Positions 1 to 12,323 are shown, counted from the stretch's first letter. The stretch is DNA of 64,000 nucleotides from Xiphophorus maculatus (GCF_002775205.1 NC_036458.1:2820560-2884559); one strand, 5' to 3'. The notes: generated from the sequence alone by a model not told the origin. Program-made: numbers and translations.

Positions 1-41
1 GAGGTAAAGAAATGATCTAACGTGTGATATTTGACCCCCAG

Positions 42-3000
42 GTGATTACAGGGATCTTAACAGCTGAGATGGTTTTCAAAATTCTGGCGATGGATCCATA
101 TCATTACTTTCAGGTCAGGATTATATTTCAAAACTAATGTCATAGTTGTGATGGTGTGCGGAAACTCCCGTGGTTACAGTCTCTTGTTGTCTTGGTTACA
201 GGAAGGCTGGAATATCTTTGATAGCATCATCGTCACCATGAGTCTGGTGGAGCTAGGACTGGCTGTTGTTTATAGTGTTGTGTGGCGGCCCCTCAGATTG
301 GTCCGTTTATCATTTTCTCAGCATGATTAAAAAGTGACCTTGTTTCTGTATTAATCTGTCCTAATGTCTCTGTTTGCCTCCTTATGCCATGTCCAGATAA
401 GAGTGTTTAAGCTAGCCATGTCGTGGCCGGCTTTCAAGGTGTTGATAAAGATTATCCGCAACTCTTTGAGAGCCCTGGGGAACTTGATGCTGGTTCTCGC
501 CATCATTGTCTTCATCTTCGCTGTATTTGGGATGCAGTTGTTTGGAAAGAGCTACAAAGACTGTGTCTGCCGCATTGCCCAGGACTGTGAGCTTCCTCGC
601 TGGCACATGAATGACTTTTTTCATGCCTTCCTCGTCATCTTCAGGATTCTGTGTGGCGAGTGGATTGAGACAATGTGGGACTGTATGCAAGTTGCAGGGA
701 AGCCTATGTGTCTGATTGTCTACATGATGGTACTGGTGATTGGAAAACTGGTGGTAAGTCTGTGCAGAAAAACTCTTTCTAATCTGACTTTGGTTGGTTT
801 TTAAAAACCATATGACATTTCATGTTTCAAAACATGAAACTTCAAAAAGTTTCAAAACATGAATATGTTTTTGACATCGTTTCAGGTCCTGAATCTGTTC
901 CTGGCCTTGCTGCTAAGCTCATTCAGTGGGGATAATCTTGCAGTTACAGAAGATGAAGGAGAAAATAATCTCCAGATTGTGATAAACCGGATCAGCAGGG
1001 GTACAGCAAGGACTAAGGCCTGGTTCTGGACTTTGGTGGGAAAGAAAACAAACATAAACTCAGATGTAAATGGTGGGAACAGATACTTGTTAAAGCATAA
1101 ACATTAGTTTAAGGTTTTTCTTTTGGTCTTCATAGTTATTTTTTTCTTTGTATTTTATGTTTTTAGATGTAACCTGTGAAGAAGGTGACAAGTCAAAGGA
1201 AGTTTTACCTCTGACAATTGTGAATTCAGAGCAGTCGGTGGTAAAAGTCCAAGACCCCAAAGTAACCAAAATCTCCTCTGAAGCCAAGTCTGACTCTGAG
1301 ATATCTAAAAATAAAAATGATGAAGATAATGAGGAGGATGACCAAGATGAACAGCTTGCACAAGTAAAATTTGAGGTTTTGGTTCTGTTACAGACTTGAT
1401 TGTGCTGTAGTGGTTTCCCTTTACATTCATAGATAATAAATGCCTCTGGAGTCTTTTAAATGCATTCAGGAAGAACCTCTTAATAAATACTGTATGTTGT
1501 TCATGCTAAGGTCTATCTTTGCTTAGGGTGATAAGTCTTTGGACTGCAGCAACATCGAGAGATTTCCTGTAATCTCAATAGTAAAAGAGGCAGAAGACAC
1601 TCCTGATGATTGTTTCACAGAAAGTAAGTGAACTAACAGAAAAATGTCTACTACCTTAGAAGGTGATCATTGGATTTAAAATTAACTGGGCCCAGTGGAT
1701 TATCTATAGAATAAGAACATTAAGTTATTTGCAGAAATAGTTCAAACAATGCCCCACTGTATTATAAGTCTAGTGGGCCATCAGGCTTTACCTGCTCCCC
1801 CAACAGGCGAAGCATTGTTTGTTTAGAGTTTTTATACACCAGTAACACTGACAGTAAAGATTATAGTAAAGATTATACTGTAGTTGAGGCAATGAACTGG
1901 CCTGAGGCAGGTTCAGGGACACCAACTGCGCCGTTCCTGAACCTTCCCGTTGGCTGTAACACTTTTTAACACAAAAGCAGTGGGCTGGTGGACTGCCATA
2001 GTGCCCCTACCACTGGGCTTAGCAGGTTTTCTGGGAAAAATCCTCCTCCACGGTTTCACATTTCTTTCCATCAAGTCATTATTGTGTTTATATACATGCA
2101 TATGCCTTGTTTCCTTGTTCCCACTGAGCAGTACAATGTACGTCAGTGCAGTTCAGTATGCTCCTTTGTCTGCTTCCATCGTGCAATAATGGAAGCAGAC
2201 ATTATTGCAAGTTACAGACTTTGCAACTGTAACGACTGTAACTGACAAAAACCCTTTGTGGACACAGCTAAAACTGTCTTTGTGTGAACAGGTCCTCAGC
2301 AGGTATTTTAACAGCAGTATGAAGACCCATTCTATCCAGTCGTTTAGCCCCATAAACAATAATATTTTTAAACTGTATGTTTTTATTTCAGAGTGTTACA
2401 GTTGCTGTCCATGCCTGGATATAGACACATCCAAGAGCATAGGAAGGATCTGGTTATATATCAGGAAAACTTGCATCACCATCGTAGAGTCCAAGTACTT
2501 TAAGTCATTCATCATCACCGTGATCCTGCTGAGCAGTGCAGCCCTGGTAAACTCCATCAAACAATGTTTAAGATAATTTTAGCTGATCTAATCCCTTGTT
2601 GTTTATGTGTTGATGTTTGTAACATCTCAGGGTTTTACTCTGAAGCTTGTTTTATTGGTTGGTTCAATGAGGGTGAGCAGGTTTGAGCAAACTAATCTGA
2701 TGGTTGGCATGGCTAGCTGTGGACTACAAGCATGGCTGACAGTGTGACTACTAACATGGCTGCTAAACAGACACAGGTGAGATGATTTGACTCTATTAAC
2801 CCCTTCTAAAAAAGAGAATGTTATAAAAACAAATAACAGCAAACTAAGACCCATCTGATCCCTCTATTTTTCTGTGTAATGGAAACTCTAAAATTAAATG
2901 CTACTTGACTTTTTATTAGCTGGAGTTTGCAAAGCAGCCAACCTAGGAGCAGCATTCCTTTTCTTTGGAACTGATTGCCTGTAAAGGGAAGACTGCAGAT

Positions 3001-6000
3001 CTTTCCTTCTGCAGTAGTGCTAAGAGGGTTCCCACCTGGGGTGCACCGATTTATCGGACAGCCGATTTACTTCATTTTGAGAGTTCGGCTTCTCAAAATG
3101 CCAAACCTACCTACCTCAGCAAAGACCTAAAAATCTACCACTGTCCTCTTTTGTCACCCCACTGTTGCAGTGACTTTCTTGCTATTATTTAGCAATATTT
3201 TAGACCAAAAAAATGGGTATTGACCAAAATAGAAATGGGCATTCCAGGCTTTTTAAAAATCGGTAATCTGTGATTGTCCAGAACCCCTAGTTCCCACTGC
3301 ACGCATTCATACATATTAAGGTATATTTGGTGTTTGAACAATTATAATAGGCAGTTATAAGATATTTTAGAGAGGGGTCATAATTGAAGTCACAGATTTT
3401 AGCTAGTCATGGAGATTTGTGATTCGTAACCAATGAGAACCCCAGGGGTGTACCGTACTGTAGACCTAAATATGCCAGGGGAATGAATAACTTTGGGCTT
3501 ATCTGTATCAACAAATGTTCAGGATATTTTGTATTTCTTAGTCTTGTTGTAGGTTCATGATTGGCTCTCAGGTCAGCCTTCTTTAAATTAAATCTCTTCT
3601 GTGATTTTCAATAGGGCTTGGTACCAATTCTCAGAACATGGGTCTGATAGAACATCCTCACTCCAATGTGTCTTCCATTTGGCATCTATCTCTGACACTA
3701 CTAGATGACAGTTGTGAATATCAAACCGTAACAGATTAAATGAATGAGATTTATCCATTAAAAACCTGCCAATGCACTAATTGTCCAGCTGGTAACACCA
3801 AATTTTGTTAACAGGCCTTTGAGGACATCTACATTGAGCAGCGCCGGGACATCAAGATAATTCTGGAATATGCAGATCAGGTTTTCAACTTTGTGTTTGT
3901 GGTGGAGATAATTCTCAAGTTGGGTGCCTACGGATGTAAAACCTTCTTCTCCAGTGCCTGGTGCTGGTTGGATTTCCTCATTGCAGATGTAAGAACTGCC
4001 ATTAATCTTTCTATGAAGGCATATATACTCCTTCATATCTTCACCAAGAGCCTTCTTGTAAAGGTTTAACTCATCTACAGAAGTTGTTTTTCAGGTTTCT
4101 CTGGTGTTACTGTCAGCAAGCATCCTGGGATACTCTGAGCTGGGAGCTATCAAATCTCTGAGGACTCTGAGAGCATTGAGACCCCTAAGAGTCTTGTCTT
4201 GCTTTGAGGGCTTGAGGGTAAGACTGGCAGTTTAAATAGTGATAGATTATTTTTTGAATGATTTAGCATTTCACTCACTGCTGCTATATCTACTGGCCTG
4301 TAGGTGGTGGTTAATGAATTGGTTGGAGCCATCCCCTCCATCTTCAACGTGCTGCTAATCTGTCTGGTCCTCTGGCTCATCTTTAGCATCATGGGTGTGA
4401 ACCTGTTTGCAGGGAAGTTTTTTTGCTGCTTCAACGAAACATCAGAGGAGTATTTCTCTCCTGAGGAAGTCAACAATAAATCCCAGTGTCTCGATTTGTT
4501 TGAGAAGGGCTTCTCCGAGGCTCGCTGGAAGAACACAAAGATCAACTTTGACAGCGTTGTGATGGGCTACCTGTCTCTGCTGCAAGTGGTCAGTCAGAAA
4601 GCCAACATTAAGGGAAATATACCGATTTACTGAACTCACATGGTTTGAAATTTGAAAAATTGTTGTTTTTGTTTTCTTCAGTCCACATTTAAAGGCTGGC
4701 TGGACATCATGTATTCAGCGGTGGACTCCAGAGAGGTCAGAACTTCTCGTACTGGTGCTGGTACAGTTCCTGGTCTTGTTTAGCATTTCCCCTAGTATAT
4801 CATAAACCTGTTGGACAATTTCCATATTATGATACCTGATCATGCACTTGTACATTGTATAATGGATTATCCACGCCACTTTTCACTCAAAATCGTCTGT
4901 TTGGAAGGTGCTCTTGTTGAGCAGGTTTGCATGAATATTGCACCAATGTACGCATCAAGTATAAAATCCTGACTGGTTTGCTTGGTTCGGCGCAAGTAGT
5001 GGTCACGCTTAGAGGTTCACGTTGAGAGCGCAGTGAGACTAACGTGAGCACATATGCATATCTCACACGCTCACTCAATACATTTTCTGGCACACGACTG
5101 GGTCCAAGTCTGTGCTTGGAACCTGATAAAGCTTGTTCAGTTTAATGAATTAATAAATTACTCTATCGATCCCAAAGGGATCTTAAATGATGTTGTAACT
5201 CATTATTCAAGGTTCTACAAGGAGTTGTTGTAGAGGCTAATGGTTGTGGGCAGGAAGGATCTCCTGTAGCAGTCTGAATTACTGAAGGCAGCATTATTTT
5301 ACGTTTTATAAGGTCTCAGGGTTGTCATTATTTAAATGAGCAACACCATCAGCCAATCACAAATAAGTGTTTTTCATCCAATCAGTGTATTGTTTGCAAA
5401 TACAGCAATGGCTTAAATAAAAGACAACCAACCACAATAAGCAAATTAAACTACTGCAACAAGACAGACATATCCAAAGAAAAAGGTAGGATTTTTGGAA
5501 ATACACTTAAATTTTGGACCATAAGAACGTTTAGTTAAGCATAAAAATACTTGTCATTGTCCATTTTAGGTAATATTTTATATAATTTATTTTACTTTGA
5601 AATATCCCCAGGATTACGTTGTTTGTTTTACGATCCATTGGCTGATAACTTAATTAGGATTTGACTTAAGTGCAAAAAAAACCCTATTGATATTAAGTAG
5701 TGTATTTTTCTTTATGTCTTCCTGTTTGAAACTCTGTAGGTAATAATAATTTTTAATATTTTCCAATAACATAATTACCTAGTCATATTCTCAAATTTCC
5801 GGTCAACTTTTAACAGTTTTCAACACAAACACACAGTGGGCCACTGTTGGACTGCTGTAGCGACCCGGCCAAGTTTCACCAGGACTTGATGATTTATTGA
5901 TGTTCATGCTATTGCTTTATTAGCACTGGAATTGGTGTTGAACATGATAAAACTGTTGATGGTGTATTAACTTCTATGTTGTCCCTGGTTACCGGGATTT

Positions 6001-9000
6001 AGGTGGAGTCCCAGCCAATGTATGAGAGCAACCTGTACATGTACATGTACTTTGTCTGCTTCATCATCTTCGGCTCCTTCTTTCCTTTCTGCCTCTTCAT
6101 CACCTCACTCATCAACTTCAACCAGCGTAAACCAAAGATAAGTTTCTTCTCTATGGGCACTTCTCCATTAGAGCAGATCTAACCGGTTCTGCCAAAGTCA
6201 ACCTTGACCAGATTCATCTCCATTAGCAGATCCCATGCAGCTGTTCTCCATTTTTCACACCCACTTAAAGGGCAGTACAAGTCATGCAGAAACGATTTAA
6301 TTGACACAGATGGCATTCGTTGATTGGTCCAAATTGAGGAACAGCGGTATAGGGGACATGTCATTGACTGAAAGAGAGCACCACAGTGTGGAGGAGTGTA
6401 ATTATGAGTTTAATCTTTTGGAGCCAATAACCGTATAAGTAGCACAGCTCTCTAATGAACAACAGTAATGAAGAAGCAAGAAACGATACAGCTCTGGTCA
6501 GCAATCTGTCAGAGTTATAGTTTTGTGCCGATCATGCATTTTATTCTTTGCTTGGAATTTTCCTTGAAATAAAGTTCGTGAGTGGACATTGGTGTACATC
6601 TTTTGACTGCATCACCAAAATCCAAAAGGTTGAACATCTAAAAAAATTAAATGCTACACTATATATACGTAGATTTGTACGCATAGGAAAAATAATCAGT
6701 TGAACTGAATTATTTTCATTTTATTTTGTTTCTATAAGACAAAATGAAATATCTAGGATTATCTGAGAGTTCATCAAACCACAAGCTCAAAGTTCTGCAT
6801 TGCTGAGTGTTGCAACAAATATCATCATTGGAGAGCCGACGACAACTGGTGCTTATTCGCTGCCCGCCCAAAACAGTGATGCACCTGTCCCTTATGTACT
6901 GGGGTACAACCAACCCAGATAGTAAGCAGTTAGATCGAGACTTGGCAGTGGAAAAATGACTAATAAATCAATAATGAGCAATTTTCTGTTTCCCTGTCAG
7001 TCATTTAATATTTATGTCTGTGTGTTTACCCTATAGAAATAGAACCCCCGATAAAATGGATCCCCAGAGAGCCTCCTTCCCGACCGACAGTATGTTTACA
7101 GATCTTCTGCAGACCTCTAATAAAACCAAACTGTTAACATTTGTCGAATTTTGAACAACTTGACTTCTGTTTCTCTCTAGAACAAGTTTCAGGGTCTAGT
7201 CTTCGACCTTGTGACCAATCCATTTTTTGACATTCTCATCATGGTGTTGATCTGCCTTTATACATTGGCGATGATGGTGGAAACAGACGAGCAGAGTCCT
7301 GAGAAGGAAGAAATCCTGTACTGGGTCAACCTCGTTTTCATCATGATCTTCAGCATAGAGTGCTGTCTCAAAATTATCGCTCTACGAAAGCACTACTGTT
7401 ATGATGGGTGGAACATATTTGACCTTGTGGTGGTTATACTGTGTATTGTTGGTAAGGAGGAAGCACATTTCAAGGTTTTGTTAAACTATTTTGCTTCAAT
7501 TAGAGAAAGAACAATATATTTCTACCTCCCTTATCTCTGTCCTTTCTCTTTCTCAGGTTTTGTTGTTGCTGATATCATCGAGAAGTACTTCGTTTCTCCC
7601 ACTCTCTTCCGTGTGATCCGACTGGCTCGCATTGGCCTGATCCTTCGTCTCATTCGCAGAGCTAAGGGAATTAGAAAGCTGCTGTTTGCATTAAGAAAGT
7701 CTCTTCCAGCTGTATTCAACCTATGCATCCTCCTCTTCATCATCATGTTTGTCTTCTCCATCTTTGGGATGTCTAATTTTGCTTACGTGAAGAAGGACAG
7801 CATGATTGATGACATGATTAACTTTGAAACCTTTGGGAACAGTATGATCTCCATGTTTACGATCACCACATTAGCTGGATGGGACGGTCTTCTCTCTCCC
7901 ATCTTGAACACACCTCCAGACTGTGATCCAGACTTTGAAAACCCAGGCACATCTGTCAGGGGCAACTGTGCCAGCCCTGCAGCAGGTATTGTCTTCTTTA
8001 CTTTGTATGTCATTGTGTCCTTTCTGGTGGTGGTCAATATACACATCACCATCATCCTGGAGATATTTAACGCCGCCGCAGAGGAGAGCACCAACAAACT
8101 ATCTGAGTATGACATTGACATGTTCTATAAAACTTGGGAGAAGTTTGACCCACAAGCTTCGCAATTTATTCACTACAGGTGAGTCCCAGCAGGTGAATCA
8201 CCTCCTGTGAGACTTGGCTTCTTGTCCTGGTGAACCTGATTATAATCTGATGTGTTTCACAGTGAGCTGTCGGATCTCTATGATGCTCTACCGTATCCTC
8301 TCAGGATTCCCAAACCCAACACCATCAACCTGTTACAAATGGACCTGCCTTTGGTTCAAGGAGACAGGGTCCACTGTCTGGACGTCCTGCTAGCTCTCAC
8401 TGAAGAGGTAACATCATCATATAATCTTTTCTCTAGCAGGCAGATTGCTGCAGACCGTAAACAGGTTGCTCAAAGGGTTTTGTTTGGTTGACACTGCAGT
8501 GTGAAAAAGAACTGCAGCGGTTGAAAATGTAACTAATGTTGCAAATGAACCGGGTCTATCGGACAATCAGGAGTGAAAACACTAGAGGTGGGAATCGAGT
8601 TACTTGATTATGCTACAAAATGGCACTATGTGCCTGGGAAACACATACTACTGCTCCTTTAAGACTGATCGGAGCTTAAAATACCCATGCTAACCTGTAC
8701 TTTTGCAGGAAATGTAAGGGTATAACACTTGCATGTGCTTCTGTAGCTGGGATTTGCAGGACATCTGACCTTTGCAGCAGTTAGAGATGGGTGTCTTAGT
8801 GACTGTGGTGTTTTGGGGCGTAGTATAATGTAGTATAACGTAAAATAGCGTAGCGTAATACAGCACAGTGCAATGCAATGTAAAGTAGCAATCCTTCAAA
8901 GCCGCCACTTTTATACCATCAGGATGAACTGACGGTATAAAAGTTGATTATCTTCTAGATCATTCATGCTTTGTGAAGACTACATACTTTGTCCTTCAAC

Positions 9001-9612
9001 AACTTTCTTGATCTTTTAGAGGTGATTGGTAAACTGATTCTTTGGACACATGAAGTCAGGAATATCTTTCATTGATTGACTAATTGATTGATTGAGATTG
9101 ATCTGTAATTTTATTGATTCCCAGACAAAATCAATACAATTCTGGGTACTCTCTTTGATCAATATAAAGTTTTAACTTACAACTGGTCTGAATTTGTGGT
9201 TAAAAATCTTTTACACTTCTGTAAAAATTGGAAGCTAAAAAGTGTGACAGATTGTTCTGTTAACATTCTTTTTGTAATAATTTCAGGTTTTTGGTGAATC
9301 TCAGGCAACGGAGGAACTAAAGTCTACCGTGGAGTGGAAGTTCATGGCCAACATTGCTTCAGAGGTTTTATCAAAATCTTATTTCTGTTTCAGTCTTGAC
9401 TTATCTAAGTTATCTTTCATAGAGAGTACAAAATATTTAAAAGATCATTTATCCAACTGCATTAATGTAGTTATTTCCTTTTTCAGGAGAGTTTAAGACC
9501 AATCGTCAGCACCTTTCGAAAGAAACACGAGGAGATGGCAGCGACAGCGATCCAGAGAGCCTACAGGAGACACGTTCAGCAGCGAGTGAACAAGCAGGAG
9601 TCCTACCAGTAA
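42..9612 (+). CDS. scn4a: Voltage-gated sodium channel alpha subunit, SCN4A-like, divergent (5' part outside window)
   Basis: This is a pore-forming plasma-membrane sodium channel subunit. Inferred exons: 42-113, 202-300, 397-753, 886-1000, 1167-1363, 1527-1623, 2392-2546, 3815-3988, 4095-4217, 4304-4588, 4682-4735, 6003-6137, 7030-7089, 7181-7451, 7557-8178, 8263-8407, 9287-9364, 9487-9612; all phases agree and no stop interrupts them. Domain II starts at S2, followed by a short acidic linker, domains III and IV, and an IQ motif (AIQRAYRRH, about 9550). The visible selectivity residues E (658-660), K (4691-4693) and A (7874-7876) fit DEKA. The [13 protein letters not shown] tail and the neighbouring gh1 favour SCN4A; which teleost copy is unresolved. 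Odd points: no IFM gate, lost S4 arginines, altered domain III S6, extra introns in the terminal exon and a short C-terminus ending ESYQ. The 301 donor (GTCCGT) and 9365 donor (GTTTTA) are weak. A decaying copy is possible. Confidence 0.88.
2168..2209. other. Overlapping alternative hairpins in a sodium channel intron
   Basis: The 12-base arm GTCTGCTTCCAT (2168-2179) is perfectly complementary to 2189-2200 across a 9-base loop. A second perfect 10-bp pairing, TGCAATAATG (2182-2191) with CATTATTGCA (2200-2209), uses part of the first stem, so the two folds exclude each other. No known RNA family is recognised; it may be a relic of a palindromic repeat. Confidence 0.45.
5125..5290 (-). repeat. 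Truncated LINE-like 3' fragment in a sodium channel intron
   Basis: Bases 5150-5285 contain the phrase ATCGATCCCAAAGGGATC and 'GGCAGGAAGGATCTCCTGTAGCAG', text typical of degraded teleost jockey-type LINE 3' regions read on the minus strand. No coding capacity remains. The rest of the large intron 4736-6002 shows AT-rich sequence with no gene signal. Confidence 0.4.
6138..7029 (+). other. Candidate AT-AC intron in the sodium channel domain III-IV linker
   Basis: The exon ending at 6137 (AAA CCA AAG) is followed by ATAAGT, not GTAAGT. The downstream exon can only be read in phase if the intron ends at the AC of 7028-7029. Using the nearby AG at 7034-7035 gives an immediate in-frame TAG, and the AG at 6999-7000 also gives a stop. 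Vertebrate sodium channel genes are known to carry an AT-AC intron at this position (SCN4A intron 21, the class spliced by the major spliceosome), so this ancestral feature appears to be kept. The exact 3' end is inferred, not proven. Confidence 0.6.
8583..8672. repeat. Dispersed repeat fragment (shared with 34735-34805 and 58125-58200)
   Basis: The stretch reading GTTACTTGATTATGCTAC.. and ending in CTGGGAAACACATA..CTGCTCCTTTAA closely matches parts of 34735-34805 (cdc27 intron) and, in inverse orientation, 58125-58200 (crhr1 intron). It is a short non-coding member of one interspersed family. The surrounding intron 8408-9286 has no other recognisable feature. Confidence 0.45.
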
Positions 9613-12123
9613 AGGGAAAAGCCAGAGGGACAGGCGGCCAGGGGGACAATCTGTCTCCACCAGAGACAGAGGGATTTCTCTGTAAACCAATGGATCAGCT
9701 GTACGGAGGCATTGTTAAAACTCTTTAAAAGGCCTGCCTTTTACCAAATGTGAAAAGTAATTCCAAACTTTAGATACCCTATAACTGAGAAAAAAAACTG
9801 ACCTCTAGTTAGGAAGATAAAACGCTTAACTTTGGCGAGTTAAGTAAGAACGAAACTGCATATTTGATTTAAAGTAGTGGGTGAAATGCTTTGTTATAGA
9901 CCCTTTGCAACGTGACATGACGCGTGCAAGATCCCGCCCTCATCTCCCTGCTGGAGGACAAAAGCTGCTCGCCGATGTGACTACCATTGGTTTTAACTGT
10001 CAAGTTGTCAACATGCCACACTAAATCTTAAATGTACAGATGATATTTAAAAGCAAAATGGACACAGTGTTTTACTACTAATTGTCAACTCTACCACAAC
10101 TAGATAACAAGGTCAGAAAAAGTTTTAAGTAGGAGAAATAAAATAGCAAGGGACAGGGAAGTAGGTAAGTTATGCTAGCTTGACTTTGACAACCGTAACA
10201 TGTAGACGTGACGTGGAATGTGGTGCGTTTCGGTTCAGTTAAAAATGAATAAAAGGCGACCTAAACATCATCAGATCATCAGTAGAGCAGGGGTTTAACT
10301 TAGCTAATCAACCACTGCGGTGCTAGATTAGCTAATAGCACCGGTAGCTAATCTACCACAACGATCACTTCTTAATCGGAAATTAAACATCAAGCCTAAA
10401 ATCATAAAGCTCCATCAGACTGAATGTTCTGCTCTTTAAGTGTTTTTCAGTGTTGAATCCTCAAACATGTAGTGGCGTTATTGTCAGTTGCTATGGTAAT
10501 GAACCTATGTGTAGCATAGCCGACACAGAGAGAGAGAAAAAGATGGTTTTGAGTTATCCTTCAACGTTTTTTTTGTGTTATTTTCCCTTTGATGTGGCTC
10601 ATGACACTAAATTAATAATACCTGCATCTTCAGGTTTCATTTTGTTGATGGAATTGTTCTATGGCTGCAGCGCAGCTATGGACCCCATGTAAGAATCACC
10701 TTTTTGACTCCAGCATTGTGCGGATGTGCAAAATTTCTGGATGTCAGTAATAATGTGCAAGGAGTCTGCAGCCTCCTAACTTACATAAATCTTGTAAAGC
10801 AAAACCTGTAAGAATCTGTAAATTCTTACAGAGAGAAGCATAAAGACAATGATAATCTGAACAAGTTGAAATTATAACAAATCTCTTTTAAAGATCCAAA
10901 ATTTTATGCAATGGTGCTTCCCCAAATGATATTGCAATATTGGTATATCACACTGTAATAAAATAATACATAATAATAAAGTGCAAACATTCAGCAGTGA
11001 TATAATGACAAACACTCTTTCTTTTACCAATCGATTTATGCATTTTTCTACAAATTCAATTAACTTCAGCTCTCATCAACAATAACTCGAAGAAATGTTG
11101 TTGAAGCAGAATACTCTTTGAAAGATTTGATACTCCACCAAACTTGTATTTAACAAAAGTTGTTTTGATTTAAACCACTTTTCCATTTTAGCAAGAAGTT
11201 GAAACATTTTAATTAACATATGAACTTCATATCTGTTTTTTTATTTTATTTTTTTTATAGACAATTGTGTTCCTTTGTAACTGTGCATTGTTTTTTCAGA
11301 TGTTTCTGTTGAATGCAAGACATACATATGACAAAAAACAAAGAATTGTATGACTTCTGGCCAGATGAACCACCTTTGTAATGCCTTAATTAGTGGTCGT
11401 CTTAGACTTAAAGGAAAGTATTAACCTATTCTTGTAGTTTTTAACTTGTATGAAGAAAATGGTTTTACACCTTTAATTCATACTCAGCTAACTGTGAACT
11501 AATCATGTAAACTAATCATAGAAGTAATCATTCCATTATCTTGTTTGTTACTGGAATTTTGTTGTATTTATCTATATACCCTCCAATTACAATTGGACAA
11601 TTACATTGTTATAAATCCTGTATCAGTTGTTGTTTGCAGAAATGCATGTAGCTTTCACTTGTTATTGTAGTTATCCAATATTTCATGCATAATTTTGTCT
11701 ACCATTATTTTTCAGTAAGCATTAAACACATTGTTTAAACCTTACCCAGATTTTGGATATTAGCACTTGTTCAACATGCAAGCACAGACTGGAATATGTA
11801 TTTATTAATATTATTACGACAATTAAATCACGAAGTTATGAAAATTAAAAGTTATTGTACTTACACTGTAATATATGGTGCACTGCAGAAAGCTGTAATG
11901 GCTCCTTCTGTGTTTTCTTATAAATAATCCTCTTCACGGCTAGGCATCGACATACAAAGAAAGTAATAGTAGTTCAGTGAACAGAAGTACTGTAAAATGT
12001 TATTCTTCTAAAATTTTAGAACAAGATTTTCCCCTGTAAATCTTTCTAAATTACTATCAGCACAACCGCAAAGAATTGAGTATTATCTGAAGCTAATTAG
12101 CATTAGCTTAGCTTAACGGCTGC
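9613..12123. other. 3' UTR and AT-rich intergenic DNA downstream of the sodium channel
   Basis: The sodium channel 3' UTR begins here; no single polyadenylation signal stands out, although several AATAAA-like strings occur around 10950-10980. From about 10900 the DNA is strongly AT-rich. The open frame at 10450-10692 has no recognisable protein similarity and no splice support. I see no gene in this stretch. Confidence 0.6.
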
Positions 12124-12323
12124 TAATAGATAGATAGATAGATAGATAGATAGCATTTATTGTCATTGAACAGAATTCAACGAAATTTCCATTGCAGCTC
12201 CCGTGCAAAAGGTCAAATATATACAGTATAAATAAGCAAACACACAATAATAATAATAACAATATATACAACTAATTTAACTAAAGGCACTCAACCACAC
12301 CAAAGAAGTAGCAGCAGGTCCAA

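Noticed and set aside
7008-7016. ATA TTT ATG spelling Ile-Phe-Met upstream of the linker exon
   Set aside because: It lies in a frame incompatible with the phase-0 exons on both sides, is followed by SVCLPY instead of TEEQKK, and needs an AG acceptor that leaves the wrong phase.
42-9612. Calling the sodium channel a pseudogene
   Set aside because: All 18 inferred exons are open with matching phases and mostly good splice sites, and pore and IQ motifs are kept. Functional change fits better than decay, though decay cannot be excluded.
10450-10692. 80-codon frame downstream of the sodium channel
   Set aside because: No recognisable protein similarity, no promoter or splice evidence.
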